Assembly (NCBI GenBank): GCA_026225115.1
Contig: JAMFSE010000011.1
Location: forward strand, 1 to 35,157
DNA from: Rhodovastum atsumiense
GTDB taxonomy: Bacteria > Pseudomonadota > Alphaproteobacteria > Acetobacterales > Acetobacteraceae
DNA length: 35,157 nt
Direction: 5' to 3'
How positions within the stretch are numbered: the first letter of the stretch is position 1; each line of letters begins with the position of its first letter. The notes below the pieces were generated by a model. It saw only the letters and a program-made list of their open reading frames with translations, was not told the origin of the DNA and made no database searches. Shown in pieces: positions 1 to 7,304 of the stretch. The position numbers were made by a program, and so were the translations under genes.

Positions 1-212
1 CCCGATATAACCGTATTCAAAACGAACGGAGCCGAGCTGCCGGAGCGAGGATGCCTTAGATCAGGATTCAAAAAATTCTGAATAAAAACAACGATTTACA
101 TAAACCATAATAATCACGAAACCGATCAGAAAGGGCAAAATTTACACATTTTCTTACACATAAACTTTCAAAAGTCTAAATATCCCTTTTATATCAATTA
201 TTTATAATAGTC
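1..212. mobile_element. AT-rich right end of a probable integrated element
   Basis: No gene can be assigned here. From 61 to 210 the GC content is about 25 percent by hand count, against roughly 60 percent in the rest of the window, and the low-GC DNA stops exactly where a 3' tRNA-Leu fragment begins. Bases 1-60 are less AT-rich and could carry the end of a gene entering from the left, but no frame is recognisable. The inference is that this is the terminal non-coding part of an island or prophage lying mainly to the left of the window. Confidence 0.5.
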
Positions 213-217
213 CGCAC

Positions 218-277
218 CGGACTTAAAATCCGTTGGGCCCTAGGCCCGTGGGGGTTCAACTCCCCCCACCCGCACCA
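218..277 (+). pseudogene. 3' fragment of tRNA-Leu(TAA), probable attachment site
   Basis: The fragment contains the anticodon arm (CGGA, loop CTTAAAA with anticodon TAA, TCCG), the long class II variable arm (GGGCC/GGCCC at 235-239 and 243-247), a T arm of five G-C pairs around TTCAACT (250-266), the 3' acceptor strand CACCCGC, discriminator A and an encoded CCA. The matching 5' acceptor strand GCGGGTG and the D arm are absent: the sequence upstream is AT-rich and unrelated. Base 217 would mispair with T233 in the anticodon stem, which suggests that tRNA identity begins at about 218. Such 3' fragments are left at the distal end of elements that integrate into tRNA genes. The intact tRNA should lie to the left, outside the window. 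Confidence 0.8.
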
Positions 278-285
278 GACGCATG

Positions 286-315
286 AAAAAGGCGGAGGGC
301 TTTCGCACCTCCGCC
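286..315 (-). terminator. Rho-independent terminator of the csbD-like gene
   Basis: The arms GGCGGAGG (291-298) and CCTCCGCC (308-315) form an 8-bp GC-rich stem. Read on the minus strand it is followed by TTTTT (286-290). It sits 25 bases past the stop of the csbD-like gene and just beyond the tRNA fragment. Confidence 0.8.
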
Positions 316-340
316 TCAATCATATTCATTCGGCCGCGAC

Positions 341-517
341 CTATTGCTTCCGGGCTGCGTCCTTCAGACCGCCGACAGCATTTTGCACTTTGCCGGCAGC
401 TTTGTCGGCCTTGCCCTCGGCTTGCAGCTTTGCATCGCCGGTTAGCTTGCCCGCTGCTTCCTTGATGCTGCCCTTGACTTTGGTGGCGGCACCTTCAACG
501 CGATCCTTATCCATCAT
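341..517 (-). CDS. CsbD family stress-response protein
   Basis: This 58-residue hydrophilic, Ala/Lys/Gly-rich protein begins MMDKDRVEGAATKVKG and carries KEAAGKLTGD and KADKAAGKVQNAVG, the typical repeats of the CsbD/YjbJ family. These are small abundant proteins induced by general stress in many bacteria; their molecular role is poorly known. There is no signal peptide, so it is likely cytosolic. AAAGGA precedes tandem ATG codons (517 or 514), either of which could be the start. It is monocistronic, with its own terminator at 286-315. It is the first chromosomal gene after the tRNA-Leu fragment, so it was probably the original neighbour of that tRNA. Confidence 0.85.
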   Translation of the reverse strand: MMDKDRVEGAATKVKGSIKEAAGKLTGDAKLQAEGKADKAAGKVQNAVGGLKDAARKQ

Positions 518-551
518 ACTGTCCTTTCTGCTCGAGGTAGACAGCGATAAA

Positions 552-580
552 GGTTGAAAGCTTTCCGGAGGTTTTCAACC
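552..580 (-). terminator. Hairpin downstream of the small lipoprotein gene
   Basis: GGTTGAAA (552-559) and TTTCAACC (573-580) pair perfectly over 8 bp. On the minus strand the stem is followed by TTTAT, a weak U tract. A second hairpin (TTCAGGC 605-611 with GCCTGAA 623-629) lies closer to the stop but has no T run. Together they probably end transcription of the 651-866 gene before the csbD promoter. Confidence 0.45.
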
Positions 581-650
581 GCCAATTCGAATTCTGTCCA
601 AAGGTTCAGGCGGAAATCATCAGCCTGAAAATTTAATGCGATCCGCCGCG

Positions 651-866
651 TTAATGCGCAGTAACAGCGCCGGTACCGGCGCCAACGCCAGCGCCGATCA
701 AGGCCCCGGTACCCGCGCCAAGACCCGTGGCGCTGCCAAGAATCGCACCGCCGCCGGCGCCGATGGCGCCCCCCGAAAGTGCGCGGCTGCCAGCGGTATC
801 ACCGCAGGCGGCAAGGCTGAGCAGCATAATTGCGGCGACGGCAGAAGATGTGAGACGACGAACCAT
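651..866 (-). CDS. Small glycine-zipper lipoprotein
   Basis: The 71-residue protein has a positively charged start (MVRR), a hydrophobic segment and a lipobox LAAC ending at Cys21, so it should be lipidated and anchored in the envelope. The mature part is almost entirely a glycine-zipper pattern (GGAIGAGGGAILGSATGLGAG, then GALIGAGVGAG). This is common in small outer-membrane or osmotic-stress lipoproteins, where it forms a short membrane-inserting hairpin. GGGGAG lies about 8 bases before the ATG. The plus-strand frame over the same bases has no such features. The precise function is unknown. Confidence 0.75.
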   Translation of the reverse strand: MVRRLTSSAVAAIMLLSLAACGDTAGSRALSGGAIGAGGGAILGSATGLGAGTGALIGAGVGAGTGAVTAH

Positions 867-1127
867 GATACAAACTCCCCGTTAAACCTCCCCTTCATTT
901 CGGTTCCCCCAACCGATTTTCAACCCTCATTCTGCCGGGCTCGCCCGGCCTAAACGCGGGATGACTTCGTTTTAACAATATCGGGGGTTTTGGATCGCCG
1001 GCCGGTTCACAATGTTTACCAAGCCCAACGAGGCAAGATCGCTTTAATCTCATTGTCTGATCCGCTGGCGCAATAAGACCGCACGGCTTCGAAGGATTAG
1101 ACAGGAATTAACAGGAGAAACCACGCT

Positions 1128-1436
1128 ATGATCCGATCCGCATCGCTCAGTGCCGCTACGTTAGTATTTCTGACAGGAGCCGTTTTGGCGCAAACCACAA
1201 CCACGCAGAGTACGGCCGTGACCGCACCATCGGCGACGAGCGCCCCGCTTGCCCCGGCACCAGCAATACCGCTGCCGGCCGGCGCCGCCAGCAGCACGGA
1301 ATCGCAACGGACCATCGACAGTAACGGTAATGAATATGATTCCACCACGACGACGACGCAAGCAGCGCCGCAACCGGCCGTTCCGGAAGTCGTGACAACG
1401 ACGAAGAAGACGACAACCGTTTCCACAAGCAATTAA
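1128..1436 (+). CDS. Exported Thr/Pro-rich small protein
   Basis: This is a 102-residue protein. The first ~22 residues form a Sec signal peptide, with likely cleavage after VLA before QTTTT. The mature protein is low complexity: Thr, Ala and Pro stretches, one less biased segment (SQRTIDSNGNEYDS) and a TTTKKTTT tail. AGGAGA stands 9 bases before the ATG. The next gene starts 15 bases downstream and encodes a lipoprotein with a similar Thr/Pro tail, so the two are probably co-transcribed and share the terminator at 1732-1773. No family is recognised; a periplasmic or surface location is inferred. Confidence 0.65.
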   Translation: MIRSASLSAATLVFLTGAVLAQTTTTQSTAVTAPSATSAPLAPAPAIPLPAGAASSTESQRTIDSNGNEYDSTTTTTQAAPQPAVPEVVTTTKKTTTVSTSN

Positions 1437-1451
1437 CTGAGGAGAGATAAA

Positions 1452-1697
1452 TTGACCTATAAAACCACGCCTGCCAAATCTTTAAAACGCTATGCCATCC
1501 AGGCCGGCATGATCGGCGGGCTCGCATTGCTGGCAGCCTGTTCCGCACCGCCGCCGACGGTGACGACGACTTCGCAAGAAACCACGACGGCGCCGACGCC
1601 GCCTTCGCCAATGGCACCGCCCTCATTGGTGCCCGGGGCGCCAGCCACAACGACCACCACGACCACCAACTCGCAGACTTCGGGACCGGCGCAATAA
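1452..1697 (+). CDS. Small Thr/Pro-rich lipoprotein
   Basis: The 81-residue protein has a basic N-terminus, a hydrophobic core (GMIGGLALLAAC) and a lipobox with Cys30. The mature part is almost only Pro and Thr (APPPTVTTT, PATTTTTTTN) and looks like an unstructured spacer. The start is TTG at 1452, preceded by GGAGAG at 1441-1446; an internal ATG at 1493 would shorten the n-region but keep the lipobox. It follows the exported Thr-rich protein by 15 bases and has the same composition. This suggests a diverged duplicate or co-functioning envelope components. The function is unknown. Confidence 0.6.
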   Translation: MTYKTTPAKSLKRYAIQAGMIGGLALLAACSAPPPTVTTTSQETTTAPTPPSPMAPPSLVPGAPATTTTTTTNSQTSGPAQ

Positions 1698-1731
1698 CCT
1701 GATCTACGGCGTTTGGATTCATAAGTTGGAC

Positions 1732-1773
1732 TTGAGGATTGCTTCGAAAGGCGAGGCAATCCTCAAATTTTTT
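1732..1773 (+). terminator. Strong Rho-independent terminator
   Basis: TTGAGGATTGC (1732-1742) pairs perfectly with GCAATCCTCAA (1756-1766) and is followed by ATTTTTT. It ends the 1128-1697 transcript and separates it from the convergent gene whose stop is at 1777. Confidence 0.9.
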
Positions 1774-1776
1774 GAA

Positions 1777-2253
1777 TTAGCTGATGCGTTTGAACTTGCC
1801 GGATGCCGGATCGACCGCAAAGGTAGCAATCACGTCGCCATGCTGCGTGGTGAAAGAAAACTGGATTGATTTGTCCGGCTCAGTCACAGTGTTGGATACC
1901 GCCCAGCTGTGATTGCCGTGCTCCAGCAGCATGGCCGTCGCAATGATCTTCACATCGGCGCCGGTGAGATTTCTGTTGGGGATCGGCGCGAACAGACTGA
2001 ACTTATTGTCCCGGTCCCGCCCACCGGGGCCGCCTTTGCCGCCAGGTCCCCAGCCTTGTCCCCAGAAATGTCCGGGACCGCCCCAGGGCCCGCGGCCCGG
2101 GGCGCCGGGCTGACCATCGGGGCCGGGAGGTCCGGGGGGTTGCGACATGTCCGGCCCCGGCGGTCCGGTGTCGGCGGCAGCTTTATAGGCAGCGCCGCCG
2201 GTGGCGGTAAGCGCCAGAACAACGGCGGTAGAGAGAAGAAAGCGTTTCATCAT
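1777..2253 (-). CDS. Exported Gly/Pro-rich hypothetical protein
   Basis: This is a 158-residue protein with a signal peptide (MMKRFLLSTAVVLALTATGGAA, cleavage likely near AYKAAA). Residues ~30-80 are collagen-like, with repeated GPP/GPD/GPGG triplets and Trp-Gly pairs. The C-terminal ~75 residues form a normal folded domain (NKFSLFAPIPNRNLTGADVKI ... FTTQHGDVIATFAVDPASGKFKRIS) with beta-rich character. The Gly/Pro segment is too short and irregular to prove a triple helix and may be a flexible linker. Either of two adjacent ATG codons could start it. It has no recognised family and is probably periplasmic. Confidence 0.65.
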   Translation of the reverse strand: MMKRFLLSTAVVLALTATGGAAYKAAADTGPPGPDMSQPPGPPGPDGQPGAPGRGPWGGPGHFWGQGWGPGGKGGPGGRDRDNKFSLFAPIPNRNLTGADVKIIATAMLLEHGNHSWAVSNTVTEPDKSIQFSFTTQHGDVIATFAVDPASGKFKRIS

Positions 2254-2426
2254 TTATACCCCTGGAAGCAGCAAACGGAGAAATTACCGTAAGCCGCAAA
2301 TTAGGCGCGGCTTGTTACAATGGCTGTGCCATAGTGTTACGGCGCATTACGTGAGGGTCCGCTATGGCGGAAGCAGTCTGATCGGATTAGCTTTGGAAAA
2401 ATTCATTCCCAAGGGAGTTTCCTTAA

Positions 2427-3368
2427 ATGCAGTACCGCAAGCTGGGCGATAGCGACCTCATCGTTTCGGAAATCGCCTTCGGCTCCTGGCTGACGACATC
2501 CGGCGGGGTTGAGAAAGATCGGGCAATTGCCTGCGTGCATCGGGCGCTGAACCTGGGGATCACGCTGATCGACACTGCCAACGCCTATGGCCGGGGCATT
2601 GCCGAAACCGTGCTGGGCGAGGCTTTGGCCGGAATACCGCGCAAGGATTATGTGCTGGCGACCAAAGTATATTTTCCGATGAGCAAAACCGATCGCGGGC
2701 TTTCAGCTGCGCAGATCACCAAACAGCTGGATGCATCGCTGGAGCGGCTGCGCGTGGATCATGTCGATCTCTATCAATGCCATCGCTACGATAATGAAAC
2801 GCCGCTTGAGGAAACCATGACGGCGTTGAGCGACGCCGTGCGCGCCGGCAAGACGCGGTATATTGGGTTTTCGGAATGGCCGGCCGATAAAATTGAGGCG
2901 GCGCGGGCAATGCCGGATGTCGAAAAATTCGTCTCCAGCCAGCCGCAATATTCACTGCTGCATCAAACGCCGGATCAGGCCGTCATTCCGCTTTGCGCCC
3001 GGTCCGGAATTTCGCAGATCGTATGGTCGCCGCTGGCGCAAGGGGTTCTGACCGGAAAATATCTACCTGGCGCCGAGGTTCCGGCGGATAGCCGCGCGGC
3101 CGATCCGACGATGGGCAGTGCCTTCAATAAATCCTGGCTGCAGCCAAATGTCCTCGCAGCCGTGCAATCTCTGAAACCGCTGGCGGCGCAAGTGAATTTG
3201 ACGCTGGCGCAGTTTGCGCTGGCCTGGGTGCTGCGCGAGCCCAATGTTGCGGCGGCCATTATCGGCGCCTCAAAGCCCGGGCAGGTGGATGAAAACGCGA
3301 CCGCTTCCGGCGCCAATGTGCCGGCGGAATTATTTGCCGAGGCCGAGCGGATTATCGGCGCGGCCTGA
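2427..3368 (+). CDS. Aldo/keto reductase (Kv-beta-like family)
   Basis: This 313-residue soluble enzyme is of normal AKR length and is predicted to reduce aldehydes or ketones with NADPH. The catalytic tetrad is visible: Asp49 and Tyr54 (IDTANAYG), Lys80 (LATKVYF) and His119 (YQCHRYD). The C-terminal part has the cofactor-binding pattern (WSPLAQGVLTGKY; AAIIGASKPGQVDEN). Overall it is closest to the YghZ/voltage-gated K+ channel beta-subunit group. The substrate cannot be predicted. An AGGGAGTTTCC stretch precedes the ATG. It converges on the proteasome-like gene with only 8 bases between the stops. Confidence 0.9.
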   Translation: MQYRKLGDSDLIVSEIAFGSWLTTSGGVEKDRAIACVHRALNLGITLIDTANAYGRGIAETVLGEALAGIPRKDYVLATKVYFPMSKTDRGLSAAQITKQLDASLERLRVDHVDLYQCHRYDNETPLEETMTALSDAVRAGKTRYIGFSEWPADKIEAARAMPDVEKFVSSQPQYSLLHQTPDQAVIPLCARSGISQIVWSPLAQGVLTGKYLPGAEVPADSRAADPTMGSAFNKSWLQPNVLAAVQSLKPLAAQVNLTLAQFALAWVLREPNVAAAIIGASKPGQVDENATASGANVPAELFAEAERIIGAA

Positions 3369-3376
3369 ACAGTGTT

Positions 3377-4114
3377 TTATCGGTCCCAGCTTTGCGGCGG
3401 CAGCGGCAGGTTGTTCAGGACGTCTCTGAGCCCATCCGCGTAGCGATCCCGAAGTTCGCGCCAATAGGCATTGTCTTCATCCAGCGTTGCGTAATCATGA
3501 AACGCAAAGCTATCGGTTTGATAGCGCAGAAGATCGATGGGCATGCCAACCGAAAGATTGCTGCGAATGGTTGCGTCGAATGAGAGCAGCGCCAATTTGG
3601 TGGCGCCGTCGAGCGGGAGCCGCATGTTGAGCGCGCGATCCAGGATGGGCTTGCCGTATTTGGTTTCGCCGATTTGCAGGAAGCATTTACGATCCGAGGC
3701 TTCGATGAAATTGCCGGCGGAATAAATTTCAAACAGCCGCGGGCTCTCACCGGCAATCTGGCCGCCTAACAGAAAGCTCGCGGACGCATCACCATAAGGC
3801 TGCACATAGCGGCCATCATGGTCGATGACGTCGCGCAATTTGCCGCCGAGGATGTTGGCGGCGTCGAACATGGTGCGGGCCGCGTAGAGATCGTGCTGCA
3901 AATCGCCGGAACCCAGCGATTCCTTGAGCGAAGTAACGACCGACTGGGTGGTGGCGAGGTTGCCGGCGGAGCATATCGCCAGAACGCGCTCACCCGGCTT
4001 GCTGATCAGCGCCAGCTTATGGACGCGGGTAACCTGGTCGACGCCGGCGTTGGACCGGGAGTCGGCGGCAAGGACGAGACCGCCGGGAAGTAGGATTCCG
4101 AGACAATAGGTCAT
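3377..4114 (-). CDS. Anbu-type proteasome-like peptidase
   Basis: This 245-residue protein is of the Ntn-hydrolase/proteasome beta superfamily, closest to Anbu (ancestral beta subunit). After removal of Met, Thr1 is the expected nucleophile (MTYCLG). Asp17 (LAADSRSNAGVD) and Lys32 (RVHKL) sit where Anbu and HslV have their active-site acid and base, and AICSAGNLATTQSVV is the family signature. Anbu assembles into open helical or ring oligomers in the cytosol; its physiological substrates are unclear. The usual Anbu neighbours (ATP-grasp, alpha-E and transglutaminase genes) are not nearby. GGAGG lies 9 bases before the ATG. It is divergent from the glutaminase gene across 70 bp. Confidence 0.88.
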   Translation of the reverse strand: MTYCLGILLPGGLVLAADSRSNAGVDQVTRVHKLALISKPGERVLAICSAGNLATTQSVVTSLKESLGSGDLQHDLYAARTMFDAANILGGKLRDVIDHDGRYVQPYGDASASFLLGGQIAGESPRLFEIYSAGNFIEASDRKCFLQIGETKYGKPILDRALNMRLPLDGATKLALLSFDATIRSNLSVGMPIDLLRYQTDSFAFHDYATLDEDNAYWRELRDRYADGLRDVLNNLPLPPQSWDR

Positions 4115-4184
4115 GATGTGACGCCTCCGTTGATGTGCCGTTCTGCGGCTTCTGGTTTGTTGTTTGTTTCGTTGCTAGCCTGCG

Positions 4185-5156
4185 ATGACTGATGGGGAGT
4201 CGGCGTTGGAACATTTAAAGAATCTGGATGAGATTGTCGGCACGGTTTGCCGCGAGATGCAAGCGCATCTGGGCCATGGCCGGGTTGCAGATTATATTCC
4301 GGCATTGGCCAAAATCGATCCCCGGCATTTTGGCATCGCCATCGCCATCCAACCCGAGCGTGAGGCCGAGGAGGTAGCGATATTCGCCGCCGGCGATGCC
4401 GAAGTGCCGTTTTCGGTCCAGAGCATTTCCAAAGTCTTTACTTTGACGATGGCACTGGAAAAACTCGGCGGGGCGCTGTGGAAACGCGTCGGCAAGGAGC
4501 CTTCCGGTTCGCCGTTCAATTCGATTGTGCAATTGGAAAACGAGCGGGGGATTCCGCGCAACCCGCTGATCAATGCCGGGGCCCTGGTGGTGACGGATGC
4601 GCTGCTGGCGGGCGGCGATCCTGCCCAGCTGATCGCCGGTATTCTCGATTTCATCCGCGGCCTCGCGCATGATCCGGCGGTGACGATCGATCCGGAGGTG
4701 GCGACATCGGAGGGCGATACCGGCTTTCGCAACGCCAGCCTGGCGAATTTTCTGCGGGCATTCGGAAATATCGAAAACAATATACAAGACGTGCTGGAGG
4801 TTTATTTCCACCAATGCGCGCTTCGGATGAATTGCCGGCAACTGGCACGCGCCGGGCTCTACCTCGCCCATGGAGGGGTGGACCCGGGCAGTGCGGCGCG
4901 GGTGACCAGCGTGCAGCGCACGCGGCGCATCAACGCGCTCATGATGACCTGCGGGCATTATGACGCCTCGGGCGATTTTGCCTTCAGGGTCGGGCTGTCC
5001 GGCAAAAGCGGCGTCGGCGGCGGCATTCTGGCAATCGCCCCCCGCCGCGCCTCGATCGCCGTCTGGTCACCGGGGCTGAACGCCTGGGGTAACTCGCATG
5101 TCGGCGTGCTGGCGCTGGAGAAGCTATCGAGTTTGGCGGGGTGGTCGGTTTTTTGA
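4185..5156 (+). CDS. glsA: Glutaminase (serine beta-lactamase-like fold)
   Basis: This 323-residue glutaminase hydrolyses L-glutamine to glutamate and ammonia. Ser80-Ile-Ser-Lys83 ([10 protein letters not shown]) is the SxxK catalytic motif. [16 protein letters not shown], the [12 protein letters not shown] segment (KSG-like triad element) and [17 protein letters not shown] are family hallmarks. The length fits the E. coli YneH/YbaS type (about 310), with a slightly longer N-terminus. The ATG at 4185 lies in TGCGATGACTG with no strong ribosome site, so the exact start is less certain. It may share a control region with the divergent Anbu gene. It ends 8 bases from the convergent SnoaL-like gene. 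Confidence 0.93.
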   Translation: MTDGESALEHLKNLDEIVGTVCREMQAHLGHGRVADYIPALAKIDPRHFGIAIAIQPEREAEEVAIFAAGDAEVPFSVQSISKVFTLTMALEKLGGALWKRVGKEPSGSPFNSIVQLENERGIPRNPLINAGALVVTDALLAGGDPAQLIAGILDFIRGLAHDPAVTIDPEVATSEGDTGFRNASLANFLRAFGNIENNIQDVLEVYFHQCALRMNCRQLARAGLYLAHGGVDPGSAARVTSVQRTRRINALMMTCGHYDASGDFAFRVGLSGKSGVGGGILAIAPRRASIAVWSPGLNAWGNSHVGVLALEKLSSLAGWSVF

Positions 5157-5164
5157 GTCTTTTT

Positions 5165-5617
5165 TCAGCGCGGTCCGGTCTTCGGCATTACGGAATCCGG
5201 GCTCATCCATAGCGCCTTCGGACGGCGCGACTTGATCAGCCATTCATCCCCGACTTGCACGAAAACATCGTCGTAATAGCCGCAATGGTCCGGGCCGACC
5301 GAGGTGGTGACGAAAAAATAGGTTTTGACATCCGCGGTCGTCTCCGAGGTGAGATCGATCCGGCAGGTGGTGAGATTATGGCAGACAAATGTGGGTGGCG
5401 CCGAGGCGGTTGCCTGTTCGGCCGCCCCGGCACCCGGGCGCTGCCCCATCCAGCCGCGGATGGCTTCCCGCCCCTGATAGGCCTTGTCGAGAACGAGTTC
5501 GCCGTCTTCAGCAAAACAGGCAGCATATGCGTCGGCTTTCCGGCGGTCACCCATCTGAGCGCAGATGGCCATGGTTTTTTGAATCGCGGCCCGTGCCAGA
5601 ACTTCTTTCTCGGTCAT
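5165..5617 (-). CDS. SnoaL/NTF2-like domain protein
   Basis: This is a 150-residue cytosolic protein with the cone-shaped alpha+beta fold of the SnoaL-like/NTF2 family. An N-terminal helical part (IQKTMAICAQMGDRRKADAYAACFAEDGELV) is followed by YQGREAIRGWM and beta strands ending in YYDDVFVQVGDEWLIKSRR. These patterns are typical of SnoaL_4 members, some of which are small isomerases or dehydratases; many have no known reaction. GGGAGA precedes the ATG. No neighbour explains its role. Confidence 0.75.
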   Translation of the reverse strand: MTEKEVLARAAIQKTMAICAQMGDRRKADAYAACFAEDGELVLDKAYQGREAIRGWMGQRPGAGAAEQATASAPPTFVCHNLTTCRIDLTSETTADVKTYFFVTTSVGPDHCGYYDDVFVQVGDEWLIKSRRPKALWMSPDSVMPKTGPR

Positions 5618-5774
5618 GATTTTCTCCCTTTTGTTGAACTATTAGAGCAGATTCTTGCCGCCAGGGAAGGCATCCCGGTCAAAGGGTGAAAACGCGCCCG
5701 GCGGCCGCCATATCAAAGCTGCCGGCGCCAAGGCCGGCAAAACAACCGGGAGACGACCCATCACTGACACGGCT

Positions 5775-7190
5775 ATGATCGAGACGGATATTCCGGCGCG
5801 GCTGGACCGGCTGCCCTGGAGCCGGTTTCACGTCCTGCTCATCGCGGCACTCGGCATCACCTGGATGCTGGATGGGCTGGAAGTAACCATCGTCGGCGCC
5901 ATGAGCGGCGTGCTGGGCGATGCGCGGACCCTGCATCTATCCGCCGCTGACGTCGGCGCCGTCGCCTCCTGCTATGTCACCGGCGCGGTGATCGGCGCGC
6001 TGGTGTTTGGCTGGCTGACCGACCGCTTCGGCCGCAAGCGGATGTTCTACATCACCCTGGGCCTTTATCTGCTGGGGGTCAGCCTTTCCGCATTCTCATG
6101 GAATTTTTTGAGCTTTGCGGTCTTCCGCTTCATCACCGGCGCCGGCATCGGCGGTGAGTATTCCGCGGTAAATTCGGCAATCGACGAGTTAATGCCGGCG
6201 CGGCTGCGCGGCCGGCTGGCGCTGGCAATCAACGGCACCTTCTGGCTGGGCGCCGCACTTGGCGCCGGCTCGACCATTTTGCTGCTGAACCCGGCAATAT
6301 TTCCGATCGATCTCGGCTGGCGGCTGGGCTTTGGCATCGGCGCGGTGTTAAGCGCCGGTATTTTGCTCCTGCGCAGCCTGGTGCCGGAAAGCCCGCGCTG
6401 GCTCATCACCCATGGACGTCCGGACGATGCGCAGACCGCAATGGCGGAAATCGAGCGGCGCGTCATCGGCGACAGCAATATGCGGCTACAGCCGGTCACC
6501 GAAAAATTGACCGTCCATCCGAAAAAATCTTTCGGGCTTGGCCCTGTAATGAAGGTAATGTTCGGAGAATACTGGCTGCGCTCGGTGCTCGTACTGGTGC
6601 TGATGGCGGCGCAGGCGTTTTTGTATAACGCGCTGTTTTTCACCTACGCGCTGGTGTTGATCCGTTTCTACGGCGTCGCCCAGCAATCCGCCGGTTATTT
6701 TCTGCTGCCGCTGGCGGCGGGGAATTTTCTGGGACCGCTGATCCTCGGCCGGCTGTTCGACACGATCGGGCGGCGGGTGATGATTGCCCTCACCTATGCG
6801 CTGGCCGGCATCCTGCTGGCTGGCACCGGCTATCTGTTCGCCCATAATGCATTCACCGCTTTGGGTCAGACGATCGCCTGGTCGGTAATATTTTTCGCCG
6901 CCTCGGCGGCGGCGAGCTCAGCCTATCTCACGGCCTCCGAAGTGTTCCCTTTGGAAATGCGGGCCCTGGCGATTGCGGTGTTTTACGCTTTGGGAACCGG
7001 CGCCGGCGGCATTGTCGCACCCTGGATTTTCGGCGACCTGATCGGCACGGGTTCACGGCAGTATATTTTTTACGGCTATCTGGCGGCCGCCGCACTGATG
7101 CTGGTTGCGGCCGGCGTGGCGGCAAAGTTCGGGGTTGACGCCGAGCGAAAATCACTAGAATCCATCGCCGCGCCGCTATCCGCGAAATAG
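5775..7190 (+). CDS. MFS transporter, metabolite:H+ symporter type
   Basis: This is a 471-residue, 12-helix major facilitator. The first membrane segment holds WMLDGLEVTIV, with acidic residues as in the sugar/aromatic-acid symporter branch. Motif A follows TM2 (GWLTDRFGRKR), and VPESPRWL after TM6 is the classic sugar-porter/organic-acid-porter motif. It should import a small organic substrate with protons; the substrate cannot be predicted. The ATG at 5775 is chosen because the protein then starts just before the conserved domain. The frame is open upstream to a TTG at 5655, but that extension is basic and low in structure. The ribosome site is weak. Confidence 0.88.
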   Translation: MIETDIPARLDRLPWSRFHVLLIAALGITWMLDGLEVTIVGAMSGVLGDARTLHLSAADVGAVASCYVTGAVIGALVFGWLTDRFGRKRMFYITLGLYLLGVSLSAFSWNFLSFAVFRFITGAGIGGEYSAVNSAIDELMPARLRGRLALAINGTFWLGAALGAGSTILLLNPAIFPIDLGWRLGFGIGAVLSAGILLLRSLVPESPRWLITHGRPDDAQTAMAEIERRVIGDSNMRLQPVTEKLTVHPKKSFGLGPVMKVMFGEYWLRSVLVLVLMAAQAFLYNALFFTYALVLIRFYGVAQQSAGYFLLPLAAGNFLGPLILGRLFDTIGRRVMIALTYALAGILLAGTGYLFAHNAFTALGQTIAWSVIFFAASAAASSAYLTASEVFPLEMRALAIAVFYALGTGAGGIVAPWIFGDLIGTGSRQYIFYGYLAAAALMLVAAGVAAKFGVDAERKSLESIAAPLSAK

Positions 7191-7304
7191 CATTTTATCA
7201 TGCAATAACAATGGTTTGCCGGACCGATGGCTTGCATGACCAATTAGCATTTGCAGAGCCTGGCGAAGTTCAATATCCGATATCCCCAAAGGAATTCGAA
7301 TCAT

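Noticed and set aside
1-277. tRNA-Leu interrupted by a group I intron instead of truncated
   Set aside because: Known tRNA-Leu(UAA) introns split the anticodon loop, whereas here the whole anticodon arm is present and only the 5' half is missing.
283-465. 60-codon plus-strand frame after the tRNA fragment
   Set aside because: Runs through the terminator and antisense to the csbD-like gene; no ribosome site.
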